From contig CALGYZ010000081.1 of NCBI GenBank assembly GCA_937934645.1, positions 1 through 23,619 of the forward strand: a stretch of DNA of 23,619 nt. Direction: 5' to 3'. Source of the stretch: an uncultured Bacillaceae bacterium (lineage in GTDB: Bacteria > Bacillota > Bacilli > Bacillales > Caldibacillaceae). The translations under genes were made by a program, and so were the position numbers. The notes beneath the pieces were generated by a model. The model was given only the letters and a program-made list of their open reading frames with translations, ran no database searches and was not told the DNA's origin. The stretch's first letter is position 1. Every line of letters starts with the position of its first letter. Below, in pieces: positions 14,851-22,236 of this stretch.

Positions 14851-17676
14851 TTATGCCTTCACAATTGCGTCCTGCGTTAAAGCTTCACGGACAATTCTTT
14901 CTTGTTCTTTTTTATGGACGCGCGGATCGCCTTCAGACGGGCTTGCCATTTCCGGACGGCCGATATATGAAACTTTCAATCCTTCAGGCAACAATTCCTG
15001 GATTCTCGGTGCAATGTATGACCAGGCACCCATGTTTTTCGGCTCGTCTTGCGCCCATACAACTTCTTTCAAGTTTTTGTACTTGCTCAAGATTTGCTTA
15101 ATTTGCTCTTTCGGGAACGGATACAACTCTTCAACGCGGATGACATCCAGCCATTGATACTTTTCAACTTCTGTCAGATTTTCGGCAAGTTCAATAGCCA
15201 GTCTGCCTGTACATAAAACAACGCGCTCCACTTTTTCCGGCTCGGTTCCGAGTCCCGGTTGTTCAATAACAGGCTGGAAACCTCCGTTTGTAAACTCTTC
15301 AATATAAGAGCTTGCCGTCGGATTTCTGAGTAGGCTCTTCGGTGTCATCAATACGAGCGGGCGGATAACATCCGTATTTAACAATGCTGCCTGACGGCGT
15401 AAAATGTGGAAGTATTGTGCCGAGTTGGACAGGTTGGCAACCGTCCAGTTGTTTTCAGCAGCCAATTGCAGGAAACGTTCCAATCTGGCACTTGAATGTT
15501 CAGGACCCTGTCCTTCATATCCGTGCGGCAGCAGCAATACCATTCCGGATTTCTCGCCCCATTTTGCCCTTCCGGCGGAGATAAACTGGTCTATAATGAC
15601 CTGGGCAACGTTGGCAAAGTCACCGAATTGGGCCTCCCAGAGAACCAGCGTCTCAGGTGCAAGGATGCTGTATCCGTATTCAAAACCAAGAATGCCAGTT
15701 TCTGACAGTGTACTGTTATGAATGGCAAAGCTTGCTTTCGTATCGCTCAAATGTTGCATCGGAATATATTTCTCACCGGTTTCCACATCGGACAATACCA
15801 TGTTCCGGTGTGAGAATGTACCTCTTTCAGAATCTTCACCTGTAAGGCGAATCGGTACGCCATCTTTCAAAATTGACGCAAAGGCCAATGCTTCCGCATG
15901 ACCCCAGTCGATTTTTCCTTTCTTCTCAAACGCATCCAGACGGCGTCCCAGGATTCTTTCAAGCTTTCTGAACACTTTAAAGTCTTTCGGCCATTCAAGA
16001 AGCTCTTTGTTCAGTTTCGTCAATGTAGCTTTATCAACCGTCGTGTCAACTTCAGGGAAGTCTTTTGCCGCTCCTTTTTGCAATTCGGCAATTGACTGAA
16101 CTTCTGACGGCGTTTTATCAATCCGGTCGTGAGCTTCTTTCAGTTTGTCCATTGAACGTGTCTGGATTTCATTCAGCTGTTCTTCAGTCAAAGATTTTTC
16201 TTCAATTAATTTCTCTTTGTAAAGGGCCGTAATTGTCGGATGTGCTTTAATCTTATTATACATAACCGGGTTTGTCGCCATCGGTTCGTCCTGTTCGTTG
16301 TGACCGAGACGGCGGTAACCGATTAAATCGACAAGCACATCTTTGTGGAATGTTTGACGGTATTCAAATGCAAGCTGCATGACAAGTAATGCTGCTTCCG
16401 GATCATCGGCATTTACGTGGAATACTGGAACTTGGTACCCTTTTGCCGAATCACTGGAATAACGTGTTGAACGGTATTCATGGGCTTCTGTTGTAAACCC
16501 GATATTGTTATTGGCGATAATGTGGATTGTACCGCCTGTTTTGTATGCTTCCGTTCCTGCAAAGTTAAATACTTCGTATACGATACCTTGTCCTGCAAAA
16601 GCGGAGTCACCGTGGACAAGGACGGGAAGTGCTTTGTTTACGTCCTGTTTCGGATAACCTTTTTCTGTCCGGTCATCCTGGGCAGCACGGGCAAACCCTT
16701 CCACAACGGCATTAACGAATTCCAGGTGGCTCGGGTTGTTAGCCAGTGTGACTTTTACGTTCTTGCCATTAATCTTTCTGTTTCTTACCGCGCCGATATG
16801 ATATTTAACATCCAGCGTATGGCCAGAAGTTTCGTAGTAATCCGGATCATCAATTTTCCATTCAGAGTGTTGAAACTGTGCCAATAGTGCTTCATATGGC
16901 TTTTTCAAAACATGGGCCAATACGTTCAAACGGCCTCTGTGCGCCATTCCGATCATTACATTTTCCACGCCGTTTTCGGCGGACAATTTCACAAGCTCGT
17001 CTACTGCAGGGACTAAGGCTTCCAATCCCTCAACGGAGAACCGTTTTTGGCCGATGTACATCCGGTGGACAAATTGTTCAAAGCTTTCCGCATCGGCCAA
17101 GCTTTCAAACAACTCGGCTTTCCGTTCAGCGGGAAACTTTTTCAATCCGTATTCGTTTTCAATTTTATTTTGAAGCCATTTTCTCTCTTCTTCACTTTCA
17201 ATATGCTGGATTTCATAACCGATGCTTCCCGTGTACACTTGTTTCAAATATTTGATCGCTGATAATCCGTCCGAAAATTTACCTTTCAATTCCGGACAAA
17301 TTAAATCAGCGGGAATTTCCCTCACATCATCTTCGGTTAATCCGTAATGTTCAAGCTTCAGGATGTCCTGTACCGGCTGTTTATCCAATGGATATATATC
17401 CGCTTCTAAATGTCCGAATGAACGGATATTTTGTGCCAGCTCCAGGACTGCCAAGAGTTTTTTCATCTTATTGAAGACAACGGACGGAGATACCCCTTCC
17501 GCAGTTGCTGCTCCTGTTGCTGCAACTTCAACCTGCGGCTCTCCCCATTGCTCAAACAAAACTCTCAGACTTTCATCTACTTCATCAGGATTTTCCAAAT
17601 ACAAATCATACTGCTCGATTAAATACCCTAGGTTTGGACCATGAAAATTACGCCAAGGGTTTTGACCGAATTGCAT
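14851..17676 (-). CDS. odhA: OdhA, 2-oxoglutarate dehydrogenase E1
   Basis: 941 residues against 944 in B. subtilis. This thiamine-diphosphate enzyme decarboxylates 2-oxoglutarate and passes the succinyl group to lipoyl-OdhB. The N-terminal GPNLGYLIEQYDLYLENP matches the E2-interacting region. GMAHRGRLN (243-251), the thiamine-binding GDSAFAGQG (356-364) and ANNNIGFTT (388-396) are conserved, as are the C-terminal domain signatures HGYEGQGPEHSSARLERFL and MTPKSLLRNP. Start ATG; the ribosome site is weak (GGGTG 7 bases upstream). A sigma-A promoter overlapped by a catabolite-repression-like site lies about 55 bases ahead. The leader is short, so control should act at that promoter. Confidence 0.97.
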   Translation of the reverse strand: MQFGQNPWRNFHGPNLGYLIEQYDLYLENPDEVDESLRVLFEQWGEPQVEVAATGAATAEGVSPSVVFNKMKKLLAVLELAQNIRSFGHLEADIYPLDKQPVQDILKLEHYGLTEDDVREIPADLICPELKGKFSDGLSAIKYLKQVYTGSIGYEIQHIESEEERKWLQNKIENEYGLKKFPAERKAELFESLADAESFEQFVHRMYIGQKRFSVEGLEALVPAVDELVKLSAENGVENVMIGMAHRGRLNVLAHVLKKPYEALLAQFQHSEWKIDDPDYYETSGHTLDVKYHIGAVRNRKINGKNVKVTLANNPSHLEFVNAVVEGFARAAQDDRTEKGYPKQDVNKALPVLVHGDSAFAGQGIVYEVFNFAGTEAYKTGGTIHIIANNNIGFTTEAHEYRSTRYSSDSAKGYQVPVFHVNADDPEAALLVMQLAFEYRQTFHKDVLVDLIGYRRLGHNEQDEPMATNPVMYNKIKAHPTITALYKEKLIEEKSLTEEQLNEIQTRSMDKLKEAHDRIDKTPSEVQSIAELQKGAAKDFPEVDTTVDKATLTKLNKELLEWPKDFKVFRKLERILGRRLDAFEKKGKIDWGHAEALAFASILKDGVPIRLTGEDSERGTFSHRNMVLSDVETGEKYIPMQHLSDTKASFAIHNSTLSETGILGFEYGYSILAPETLVLWEAQFGDFANVAQVIIDQFISAGRAKWGEKSGMVLLLPHGYEGQGPEHSSARLERFLQLAAENNWTVANLSNSAQYFHILRRQAALLNTDVIRPLVLMTPKSLLRNPTASSYIEEFTNGGFQPVIEQPGLGTEPEKVERVVLCTGRLAIELAENLTEVEKYQWLDVIRVEELYPFPKEQIKQILSKYKNLKEVVWAQDEPKNMGAWSYIAPRIQELLPEGLKVSYIGRPEMASPSEGDPRVHKKEQERIVREALTQDAIVKA

Positions 17677-17728
17677 TTTTATACACCCACATCCCTGTTT
17701 TTTAAAATTTTTTCATATTTTCGTCACA

Positions 17729-17757
17729 ATTATAACCTACACCAAGAAAGCGTTAAC
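17729..17757 (-). promoter_or_regulatory. Sigma-A promoter of odhA
   Basis: On the minus strand a perfect TATAAT (17729-17734) lies 17 bases from GTTAAC (17752-17757) or 16 from TTAACG (17751-17756). The -35 is weak, which suits a regulated promoter. Confidence 0.55.
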
Positions 17758-17758
17758 A
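17745..17758 (-). promoter_or_regulatory. Candidate cre (CcpA) site over the odhA -35
   Basis: TGTTAACGCTTTCT on the minus strand fits the 14-base cre consensus TGWAANCGNTNWCA except at two positions. It covers the -35 of the odhA promoter, where CcpA binding would block transcription. Repression of 2-oxoglutarate dehydrogenase by glucose is known in Bacillus; direct CcpA binding here is inferred. Confidence 0.5.
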
Positions 17759-17760
17759 GC

Positions 17761-18222
17761 ATCATTTTCTCTCTAACATAGCATATTTTGTACATGTAAT
17801 AGAATGTTACGGATTGACTGAAATATTGTATGTTTTTAACATTTATGTTACCGAATCTATACTATTACATAAATTCTAAAATTTCTAGTGTTTTAATGGT
17901 ACTGATATTGTTTATTTCAATGGGCTTTTCCGATCAGACTGTTCAAGACAAGTTCCTGACGGTATTTCAATTAAAATTTTTGTCCCGACGGTCCGATAGG
18001 CTCACCACCTTAGGCTCTTCATACGGTTGCTCTATTTATCTAATATAATATTAAAAAAACAATTTATTATCAAATTTTTGGCTTTGTTGTGTATATTTTG
18101 TGACATTTTGCACGTTGTCCAATATATCCACTGTTTTTCTGTTGTATAACAAAAAAAGGCGCTGCTCTGTTTTCTGATTTTTTAAGAGTAAGTGGTTTCG
18201 AAAAAGAGTGCCGTTTCTTTCA
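17761..18222. other. Gene-poor region upstream of odhA
   Basis: No convincing gene in about 460 bases. On the plus strand TTGACT (17814-17819), 17-base spacer and TAACAT (17837-17842) form a promoter-like set facing away from odhA, but it has no clear coding target. A GC-richer island (about 17970-18035) on the minus strand encodes a 21-residue open stretch with no start (reading EQPYEEPKVVSLSDRRDK) and might be a gene remnant. TATTTCAAT is repeated at 17913 and 17964, AGGCTC at 17998 and 18012. A partial stem (CCGATCAG at 17930 with CTGACGG at 17956) lies between the TATTTCAAT copies. Confidence 0.4.
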
Positions 18223-18253
18223 TAAAAAAAGCCCGGCAGATGGACTGCCGGAC
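18223..18253 (-). terminator. Terminator after the methyltransferase gene
   Basis: CCGGCAG (18233-18239) pairs with CTGCCGG (18245-18251) around a 5-base loop; seven T's follow on the minus strand (18224-18230). It begins directly after the stop codon. Confidence 0.9.
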
Positions 18254-18883
18254 TTAATCATTAATATTGTTCTTTCCGCCGGTTTTCAGGGAATAAATTA
18301 AAATCCGCTCATTTTGATCCCGTTCATAGTCACCGGAAATAAAAATTTCTTTTGTTAAAGTAAAAGATGTGCGATTTTCCAAAAACGGAATGTATTCAAT
18401 GGATGGATAATATAAAATGACATCAACATCCCGGGGAAAGCGTTCTACCGATAACAAAATATTATTAATGACCTTAATGAATATTTGTACGGAAAATGGA
18501 TTAAAGAAATAAAATTTATTATCACCGGGTCGGATTTCATAATGTTCCGCCCGGATATGGTCAAAGAAAATTCGGTCTTTCCCATTTGGAAATTTTTTAA
18601 TGTACCGGTTTAAATTTTTTTTTGCGGCGGAAACCAGCTCTTCGTTGATTTCAATCCCTCTGGTGCTTGCGTTAAACACTGCGTTTAAGTAAAAACATAA
18701 CCGGCCTTTTCCCGAACCGAAATCCACGACATGATCATGGCTGCAAATTTTAAATTGCTCCGCCAGAATCTCCAGAACGTGATACGGTGTCGGCTCGTAA
18801 GGGTAGTAATACAAAAACGGAAAAAAGCTCCAATCCGCTCCAGTCTGTATATTTAATTGGCGTTCCCATTGTTTCTCCAGCAT
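18254..18883 (-). CDS. Class I SAM-dependent methyltransferase-like protein
   Basis: 209 residues from the ATG at 18883, selected because AAAGGAG lies 8 bases upstream; the frame extends to a GTG at 18910 with no good site. Motif I is VVDFGSGKGRL (52-62), followed by the acidic end of strand 2 (RGIEINEEL), the pattern of Rossmann-fold methyltransferases. FFNPF sits at the motif IV position, which in many members binds substrate. The N-terminal PYEPTPYHVLEIL is typical of a small Bacillus family of uncharacterised methyltransferases. A 10-codon frame (18897-18929) starts at the end of ung and stops within the ribosome site, so translation from ung could be handed on. Substrate is unknown. Confidence 0.85.
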   Translation of the reverse strand: MLEKQWERQLNIQTGADWSFFPFLYYYPYEPTPYHVLEILAEQFKICSHDHVVDFGSGKGRLCFYLNAVFNASTRGIEINEELVSAAKKNLNRYIKKFPNGKDRIFFDHIRAEHYEIRPGDNKFYFFNPFSVQIFIKVINNILLSVERFPRDVDVILYYPSIEYIPFLENRTSFTLTKEIFISGDYERDQNERILIYSLKTGGKNNIND

Positions 18884-18931
18884 ATCTTTTGCTCCTTTAG
18901 CCATCTGCACGTTCCGCCATTTCCTTCATCA

Positions 18932-19606
18932 TTACGGCAATTCCCAGTCGATCGGCTCTTTTCCGGCTGACTCCAGTAATTGATTCGTTTTCGAAAACGG
19001 CCGGCTACCGAAAAATCCACGGTTGCACGACAAGGGGCTCGGATGAGTAGATTGGATGATGAAATGTTTATTTGTGTCGATTAATTTTATTTTGCTCTGT
19101 GCGGCACGTCCCCATAAAATATAAACAATAGGGTCCGGCTTCTCATTCAGCACCTCAATGACCCGGTCGGTAAATATCTCCCATCCTTTCCCTTTATGGG
19201 AATGGGCCTGACCCGCCCGTACCGTCAAAACCGTGTTTAACAATAGCACACCCTGCTTTGCCCAGGGAACAAGATAGCCGGAAGACGGAAACGGACATCC
19301 TATATCGTTATGCAATTCTGTAAAAATATTTTTCAAAGATGGCGGCAGCGGTACCCCGGGTTTTACGGAAAAGCTCAGGCCATGGGCCTGGTTCGGCCCG
19401 TGATAAGGATCCTGTCCCAATATCACAACTTTCACATCGTTAAAAGGAGTGTAATGTAGTGCATTAAAAATATCGTACATATCCGGATAAACCCGGTACA
19501 TGCTGTATTCCCGCTTAAGAAATTCTCTTAACCTCAAATAATACGGTTTTGTAAATTCTTCCGCCAAATAATCGTTCCAATCATTCTTTAATATTTGTTT
19601 TGCCAT
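18932..19606 (-). CDS. ung: Uracil-DNA glycosylase
   Basis: 224 residues, full length for family 1 UDG, which removes uracil from DNA to start base excision repair. The water-activating loop GQDPYHG (64-70, catalytic D66), the uracil-recognition segment GLSFSV, the LLLNTVLTVRAG stretch, and the DNA-intercalation loop HPSPLSCNRGFFGSRPFS are all present. ATG start, with only a weak ribosome site (GGGATGAT region). The methyltransferase follows 49 bases later and shares its terminator, so the two are probably co-transcribed. The promoter region (19607-19686) is AT-rich with no clear -35/-10 pair. Confidence 0.97.
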   Translation of the reverse strand: MAKQILKNDWNDYLAEEFTKPYYLRLREFLKREYSMYRVYPDMYDIFNALHYTPFNDVKVVILGQDPYHGPNQAHGLSFSVKPGVPLPPSLKNIFTELHNDIGCPFPSSGYLVPWAKQGVLLLNTVLTVRAGQAHSHKGKGWEIFTDRVIEVLNEKPDPIVYILWGRAAQSKIKLIDTNKHFIIQSTHPSPLSCNRGFFGSRPFSKTNQLLESAGKEPIDWELP

Positions 19607-19683
19607 GATGCAATCATCCCAACTTTGTTGTCAAATTATGATTATCATGTATATCAGTCTTTATCTTATTTTAGCATAATAAT

Positions 19684-19740
19684 AAAAAGCCGGAAAATGC
19701 AGCTTTTCCCTCCTGTTCAGGAATAGGGGAAATCCGGCTT
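19684..19740 (-). terminator. Terminator overlapping the crotonase stop codon
   Basis: Outer arms AAGCCGGA (19687-19694) and TCCGGCTT (19733-19740) enclose a second imperfect stem (TTTTCCC with GGGGAAA). The minus-strand tail is CTTTTTATTATTATG. The TGA stop at 19717-19719 lies within the hairpin, so the last seven codons form its first arm. Confidence 0.8.
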
Positions 19741-20517
19741 CCGTTTACTTAAGAAAGCCCGTACTCCTTCTTTGTAATCATCAGACATAACCGAATCCTG
19801 AATTAACTTTTCGATTTCTTCATTATCTTCAGTTCCGCCTTCCAATACGAAATTTATAATTTTTTTCGCTCCCCGTACGGAGATTTGCGAGTTATTACAA
19901 ATCATTTCCGCATAGGAATATGTTTTGTTCTCCAGCTCTTCCGGCGTAAAAACACGGTTTACGAGCCCCATTTGCAATGCTTCATCTGCACCGAAAATTC
20001 TTCCTGTATATAGAATATCCCTGGCATTTGCCGGACCGACCAGATCAACTAAATGTTTCGTTGCCCTTGTGTTATATACGATACCGAGCTTGGCCGGTGT
20101 GATCCCGAATTTTCCCGTTGAGTCGGTAAATCGGAAATCACAGGCGACCGCCAGTTCACAACCGCCGCCGACACAATATCCCCGGATCATCGCAATCGAC
20201 GGTTTCGGCCCGAAGGCAATTTTCTCCTCCAGATCCCCGACGACTTTGCTGTAATCCTTAACGCCTTCCACCGTGGCCCGTTTCGTTTTAAATTCGCTGA
20301 TATCCGCACCGGCGGAAAAAGCTTTTTCTGTCGTACTGCGGAAAATAATCACCTTAACATTCCGGTCTTTATAGCATACATCCGTGTAATGGCTCAGCGC
20401 TTCCCACATATCATAGGAAAGGGCGTTCCGTTTTTCCGGACGGTTTATATAGATGGTTGCAATACCGTTTTTGACCTCCATAAATACTTTGTCATTTTGT
20501 TGCTGCAGTTTATCCAA
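19717..20517 (-). CDS. Crotonase-fold enoyl-CoA hydratase/isomerase-like protein
   Basis: 266 residues from the TTG at 20517, chosen because CGGAGGG lies 7 bases upstream; an in-frame ATG ten codons earlier overlaps the SDR stop (ATGA) but has no ribosome site. The crotonase fold is clear: NRPEKRNALSYDMW near the N-terminus, oxyanion-hole residues in AFSAGADISEFK and CVGGGCELA. The first catalytic Glu of hydratases (in GGCELA) is kept, but the second, normally in FGxPExxLG, is Ala (FGITPAKLG). Ordinary hydration is therefore doubtful; isomerase, decarboxylase or hydrolase roles are open. It is the second gene of a two-gene unit with the SDR. Confidence 0.88.
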   Translation of the reverse strand: MDKLQQQNDKVFMEVKNGIATIYINRPEKRNALSYDMWEALSHYTDVCYKDRNVKVIIFRSTTEKAFSAGADISEFKTKRATVEGVKDYSKVVGDLEEKIAFGPKPSIAMIRGYCVGGGCELAVACDFRFTDSTGKFGITPAKLGIVYNTRATKHLVDLVGPANARDILYTGRIFGADEALQMGLVNRVFTPEELENKTYSYAEMICNNSQISVRGAKKIINFVLEGGTEDNEEIEKLIQDSVMSDDYKEGVRAFLSKRKPDFPYS

Positions 20518-20543
20518 CGTTATACCCTCCGTATCCATAACAA

Positions 20544-21332
20544 TCATTCATTTTTAATCTGATTCCGGAACACTTTCCCGAGCACGTCAACACCGCCGGT
20601 GGCTGAAAAAATGGAACCGGTAATAAAATCAGACCGTTCATCAACTAAAAAAGCAATGAGTCTTGCAATATCTTCCCCCGTCCCTTCCCTTACGCCCTGT
20701 TCCGTTTGCTGACCGGCACGGAGCGCGTCTTCAATTGATTTTTCCTTCCACTCATTTTTAATATCACCGGGAGAAACCATATTGGCCGTAATCCCGTTTT
20801 CCGCCTCTTCAAGGGCAATTGTCCGCGTAAAAGATGCCAGGCCGGTTTTGGCCGCTGCAAAAGCCGACCGGTAAATCCATCCTGGCGCTGTTTCCACCCG
20901 GTCATAACCAAAGGTCACAATTCTTCCCCAACGCTGCTTCCGCATATACGGTAAAATCAGCTTCACTAAATAAAAGGCGCTGTTTAAATTCCCGCGGATC
21001 AAATAATCCCATTCTTCCACACTGTATTCTATCGCCGGTTTTCTCTCCCGAATATACGGACCTGCATTATGTATGAGGATATCTATTTTTCCAAAAGCGC
21101 GTACGGCCGTATCGACAATATTTTTACAATCTGCAAAGTTAGCCACATCCCCCTGAACGGATACATGCTCCAGCCCAGATAACTCCCGCAACCGTTCCAC
21201 CAGATGTTCCGCTTCTCTCCGGCTGTTCCGGTAATTAATCACGATATGATAACCTTTTTCCGCCAAATAAACCGCCGTCCGTTTCCCGATTCCGAGAGCT
21301 CCGCCTGTAATGAGCACAACTTTATTTTCCAC
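20544..21332 (-). CDS. SDR family protein, FabG-like with altered active site
   Basis: 262 residues. The nucleotide-binding motif TGGALGIGK (9-17), the basic NYRNSRR after strand 2 (NADPH preference) and HNAG (88-91) match classical short-chain dehydrogenases such as 3-oxoacyl-ACP reductase. The catalytic tetrad does not: the YxxxK position reads F158-AAA-K162, and the segment that normally supplies Ser reads IVTFGYDRVETAP with no Ser. The C-terminal FITGSIFSATGG is normal. Starts at GTG with GAGG 9 bases upstream. Its stop overlaps the first ATG of the crotonase frame, so co-translation is likely. It could be a binding or regulatory protein, or use a displaced Tyr (Y154 or Y143). Confidence 0.88.
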   Translation of the reverse strand: MENKVVLITGGALGIGKRTAVYLAEKGYHIVINYRNSRREAEHLVERLRELSGLEHVSVQGDVANFADCKNIVDTAVRAFGKIDILIHNAGPYIRERKPAIEYSVEEWDYLIRGNLNSAFYLVKLILPYMRKQRWGRIVTFGYDRVETAPGWIYRSAFAAAKTGLASFTRTIALEEAENGITANMVSPGDIKNEWKEKSIEDALRAGQQTEQGVREGTGEDIARLIAFLVDERSDFITGSIFSATGGVDVLGKVFRNQIKNE

Positions 21333-21541
21333 GGGCCATAACCTCGCTTACCGATTGATCTTTCCAACAAGAACCAGTATACCAAAACAACTCATGGAAT
21401 TTTATGTTTAGCTGATATAGTAAAGCACAGCGAAATTAATCCTGCGCCGTCTTGATCCCGCCCGCGGGCCGACCGGTTTGTACAAAGAAGCCTAAGAATA
21501 AACAGAATTTTCTATATATAGCATTAACACTAAATTGACAA

Positions 21542-21592
21542 TTGCGACAATGGATAAAATCGTATATAGTATTAGGTAGACCCTGTTATAAT
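21542..21592 (+). promoter_or_regulatory. alaR promoter region
   Basis: Two overlapping candidates: TTGCGA (21542-21547) with a 17-base spacer and TATAGT (21565-21570); and an extended -10, TGTTATAAT (21584-21592), which needs no strong -35. A TTGACA at 21535-21540 lies too far upstream to pair well with either. The extended -10 would start RNA near 21600, giving a leader of about 130 bases that contains the dyad at 21616-21669. Confidence 0.6.
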
Positions 21593-21615
21593 ACAGATGA
21601 GCAGTTTTTGAAAGT

Positions 21616-21669
21616 GTACCCGTTTTTCATTATATTGTCATTTTAACAAAATATTCAAAAAACGGGTAC
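21616..21669 (+). repeat. Perfect 12-bp inverted repeat in the alaR leader
   Basis: GTACCCGTTTTT (21616-21627) and AAAAACGGGTAC (21658-21669) are perfect complements, centres 42 bases apart, around a 30-base AT-rich middle that can pair further (TTGT with ACAA). CCCCCC follows instead of T's, so it is not an intrinsic terminator. It may be an operator for AlaR or another regulator, or a leader RNA hairpin. Confidence 0.75.
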
Positions 21670-21732
21670 CCCCCTTATTCATTGCGGTGTATTTTTCAGC
21701 CGCGATATCGTCCGATTCGGAGGGAGATTTTT

Positions 21733-22236
21733 ATGAAATTAACGGAACAGGAAATGGAATTACTGGCGGTCCTTGAAGAAAACCACCGCCAATCGGCGGA
21801 AACGATCGCCATGCAAATGCAAATCAGTCCGGAACAGGTAAATGCAATGATTAAAAAACTGGAAGAAGCAAAAATCATCGTAAGTTACCCGGCATTAATC
21901 GATTGGAGCAAAGTGGACGGCCGTGAACAAGTTGTAGCAGTCATTGATGTAAAAGTTACCCCCAAACGCGGCGTCGGATTTGATGAAGTCGCCGAAAAAA
22001 TTTACCGTTACCCCGAAGTCCGGTCTGTCTATTTAATGTCGGGAACTTACGATTTATCTGTTACTGTTGAAGGAAAGTCGATGAAAGACATTTCCCGTTT
22101 TGTAGCTAAAAAGCTTTCCACGATTGACAGTGTCGTATCAACGACAACCCATTTTATGCTGAAAAAATATAAACACGACGGTGTCATTATCGAAGGAAAG
22201 GATGACAAGGACCGAAGAATGGTGATTTCCCCATGA
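21733..22236 (+). CDS. alaR: AlaR, Lrp/AsnC family regulator
   Basis: 167 residues from the ATG at 21733, set by GGAGG about 9 bases upstream (an ATG 17 codons earlier has none). An N-terminal winged helix-turn-helix (about 3-55, TEQEMELLAVLEENHRQSAE onward) is joined to the C-terminal RAM/effector domain (about 65-140: VIDVKVTPKRGVGFDEVAEK, then VYLMSGTYDLSVTVEG). The layout, the similarity and the overlapping aminotransferase match B. subtilis YugG/AlaR, activator of alaT. It should form octamer-like assemblies that wrap DNA and respond to alanine or a related amino acid. The dyad in its own leader is a natural candidate for autoregulation, which I infer and cannot show. Confidence 0.92.
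   Translation: MKLTEQEMELLAVLEENHRQSAETIAMQMQISPEQVNAMIKKLEEAKIIVSYPALIDWSKVDGREQVVAVIDVKVTPKRGVGFDEVAEKIYRYPEVRSVYLMSGTYDLSVTVEGKSMKDISRFVAKKLSTIDSVVSTTTHFMLKKYKHDGVIIEGKDDKDRRMVISP

Larger units (their letters stand above)
21333..21732. other. Divergent control region, SDR / alaR
   Basis: 400 bases without a gene. The first part (21333-21460) should carry the SDR promoter on the minus strand; only a TATACT with no -35 is visible (near 21376). Then come the two alaR promoter candidates and the leader dyad, listed separately. A GC-rich patch (CCCGCCCGCGGGCCG near 21469) lies between them with no recognised function. Confidence 0.5.

Noticed and set aside
17830..18048. 72-codon plus-strand frame upstream of odhA
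   Set aside because: Its start lies within a -10 element, it has no ribosome site, and its composition is that of non-coding AT-rich DNA.
19633..19647. Fur-like box upstream of ung
   Set aside because: 12 of 15 positions fit the 7-1-7 Fur consensus, but the sequence is AT-rich, the second half-site is poor, and iron control of ung has no precedent that I know.
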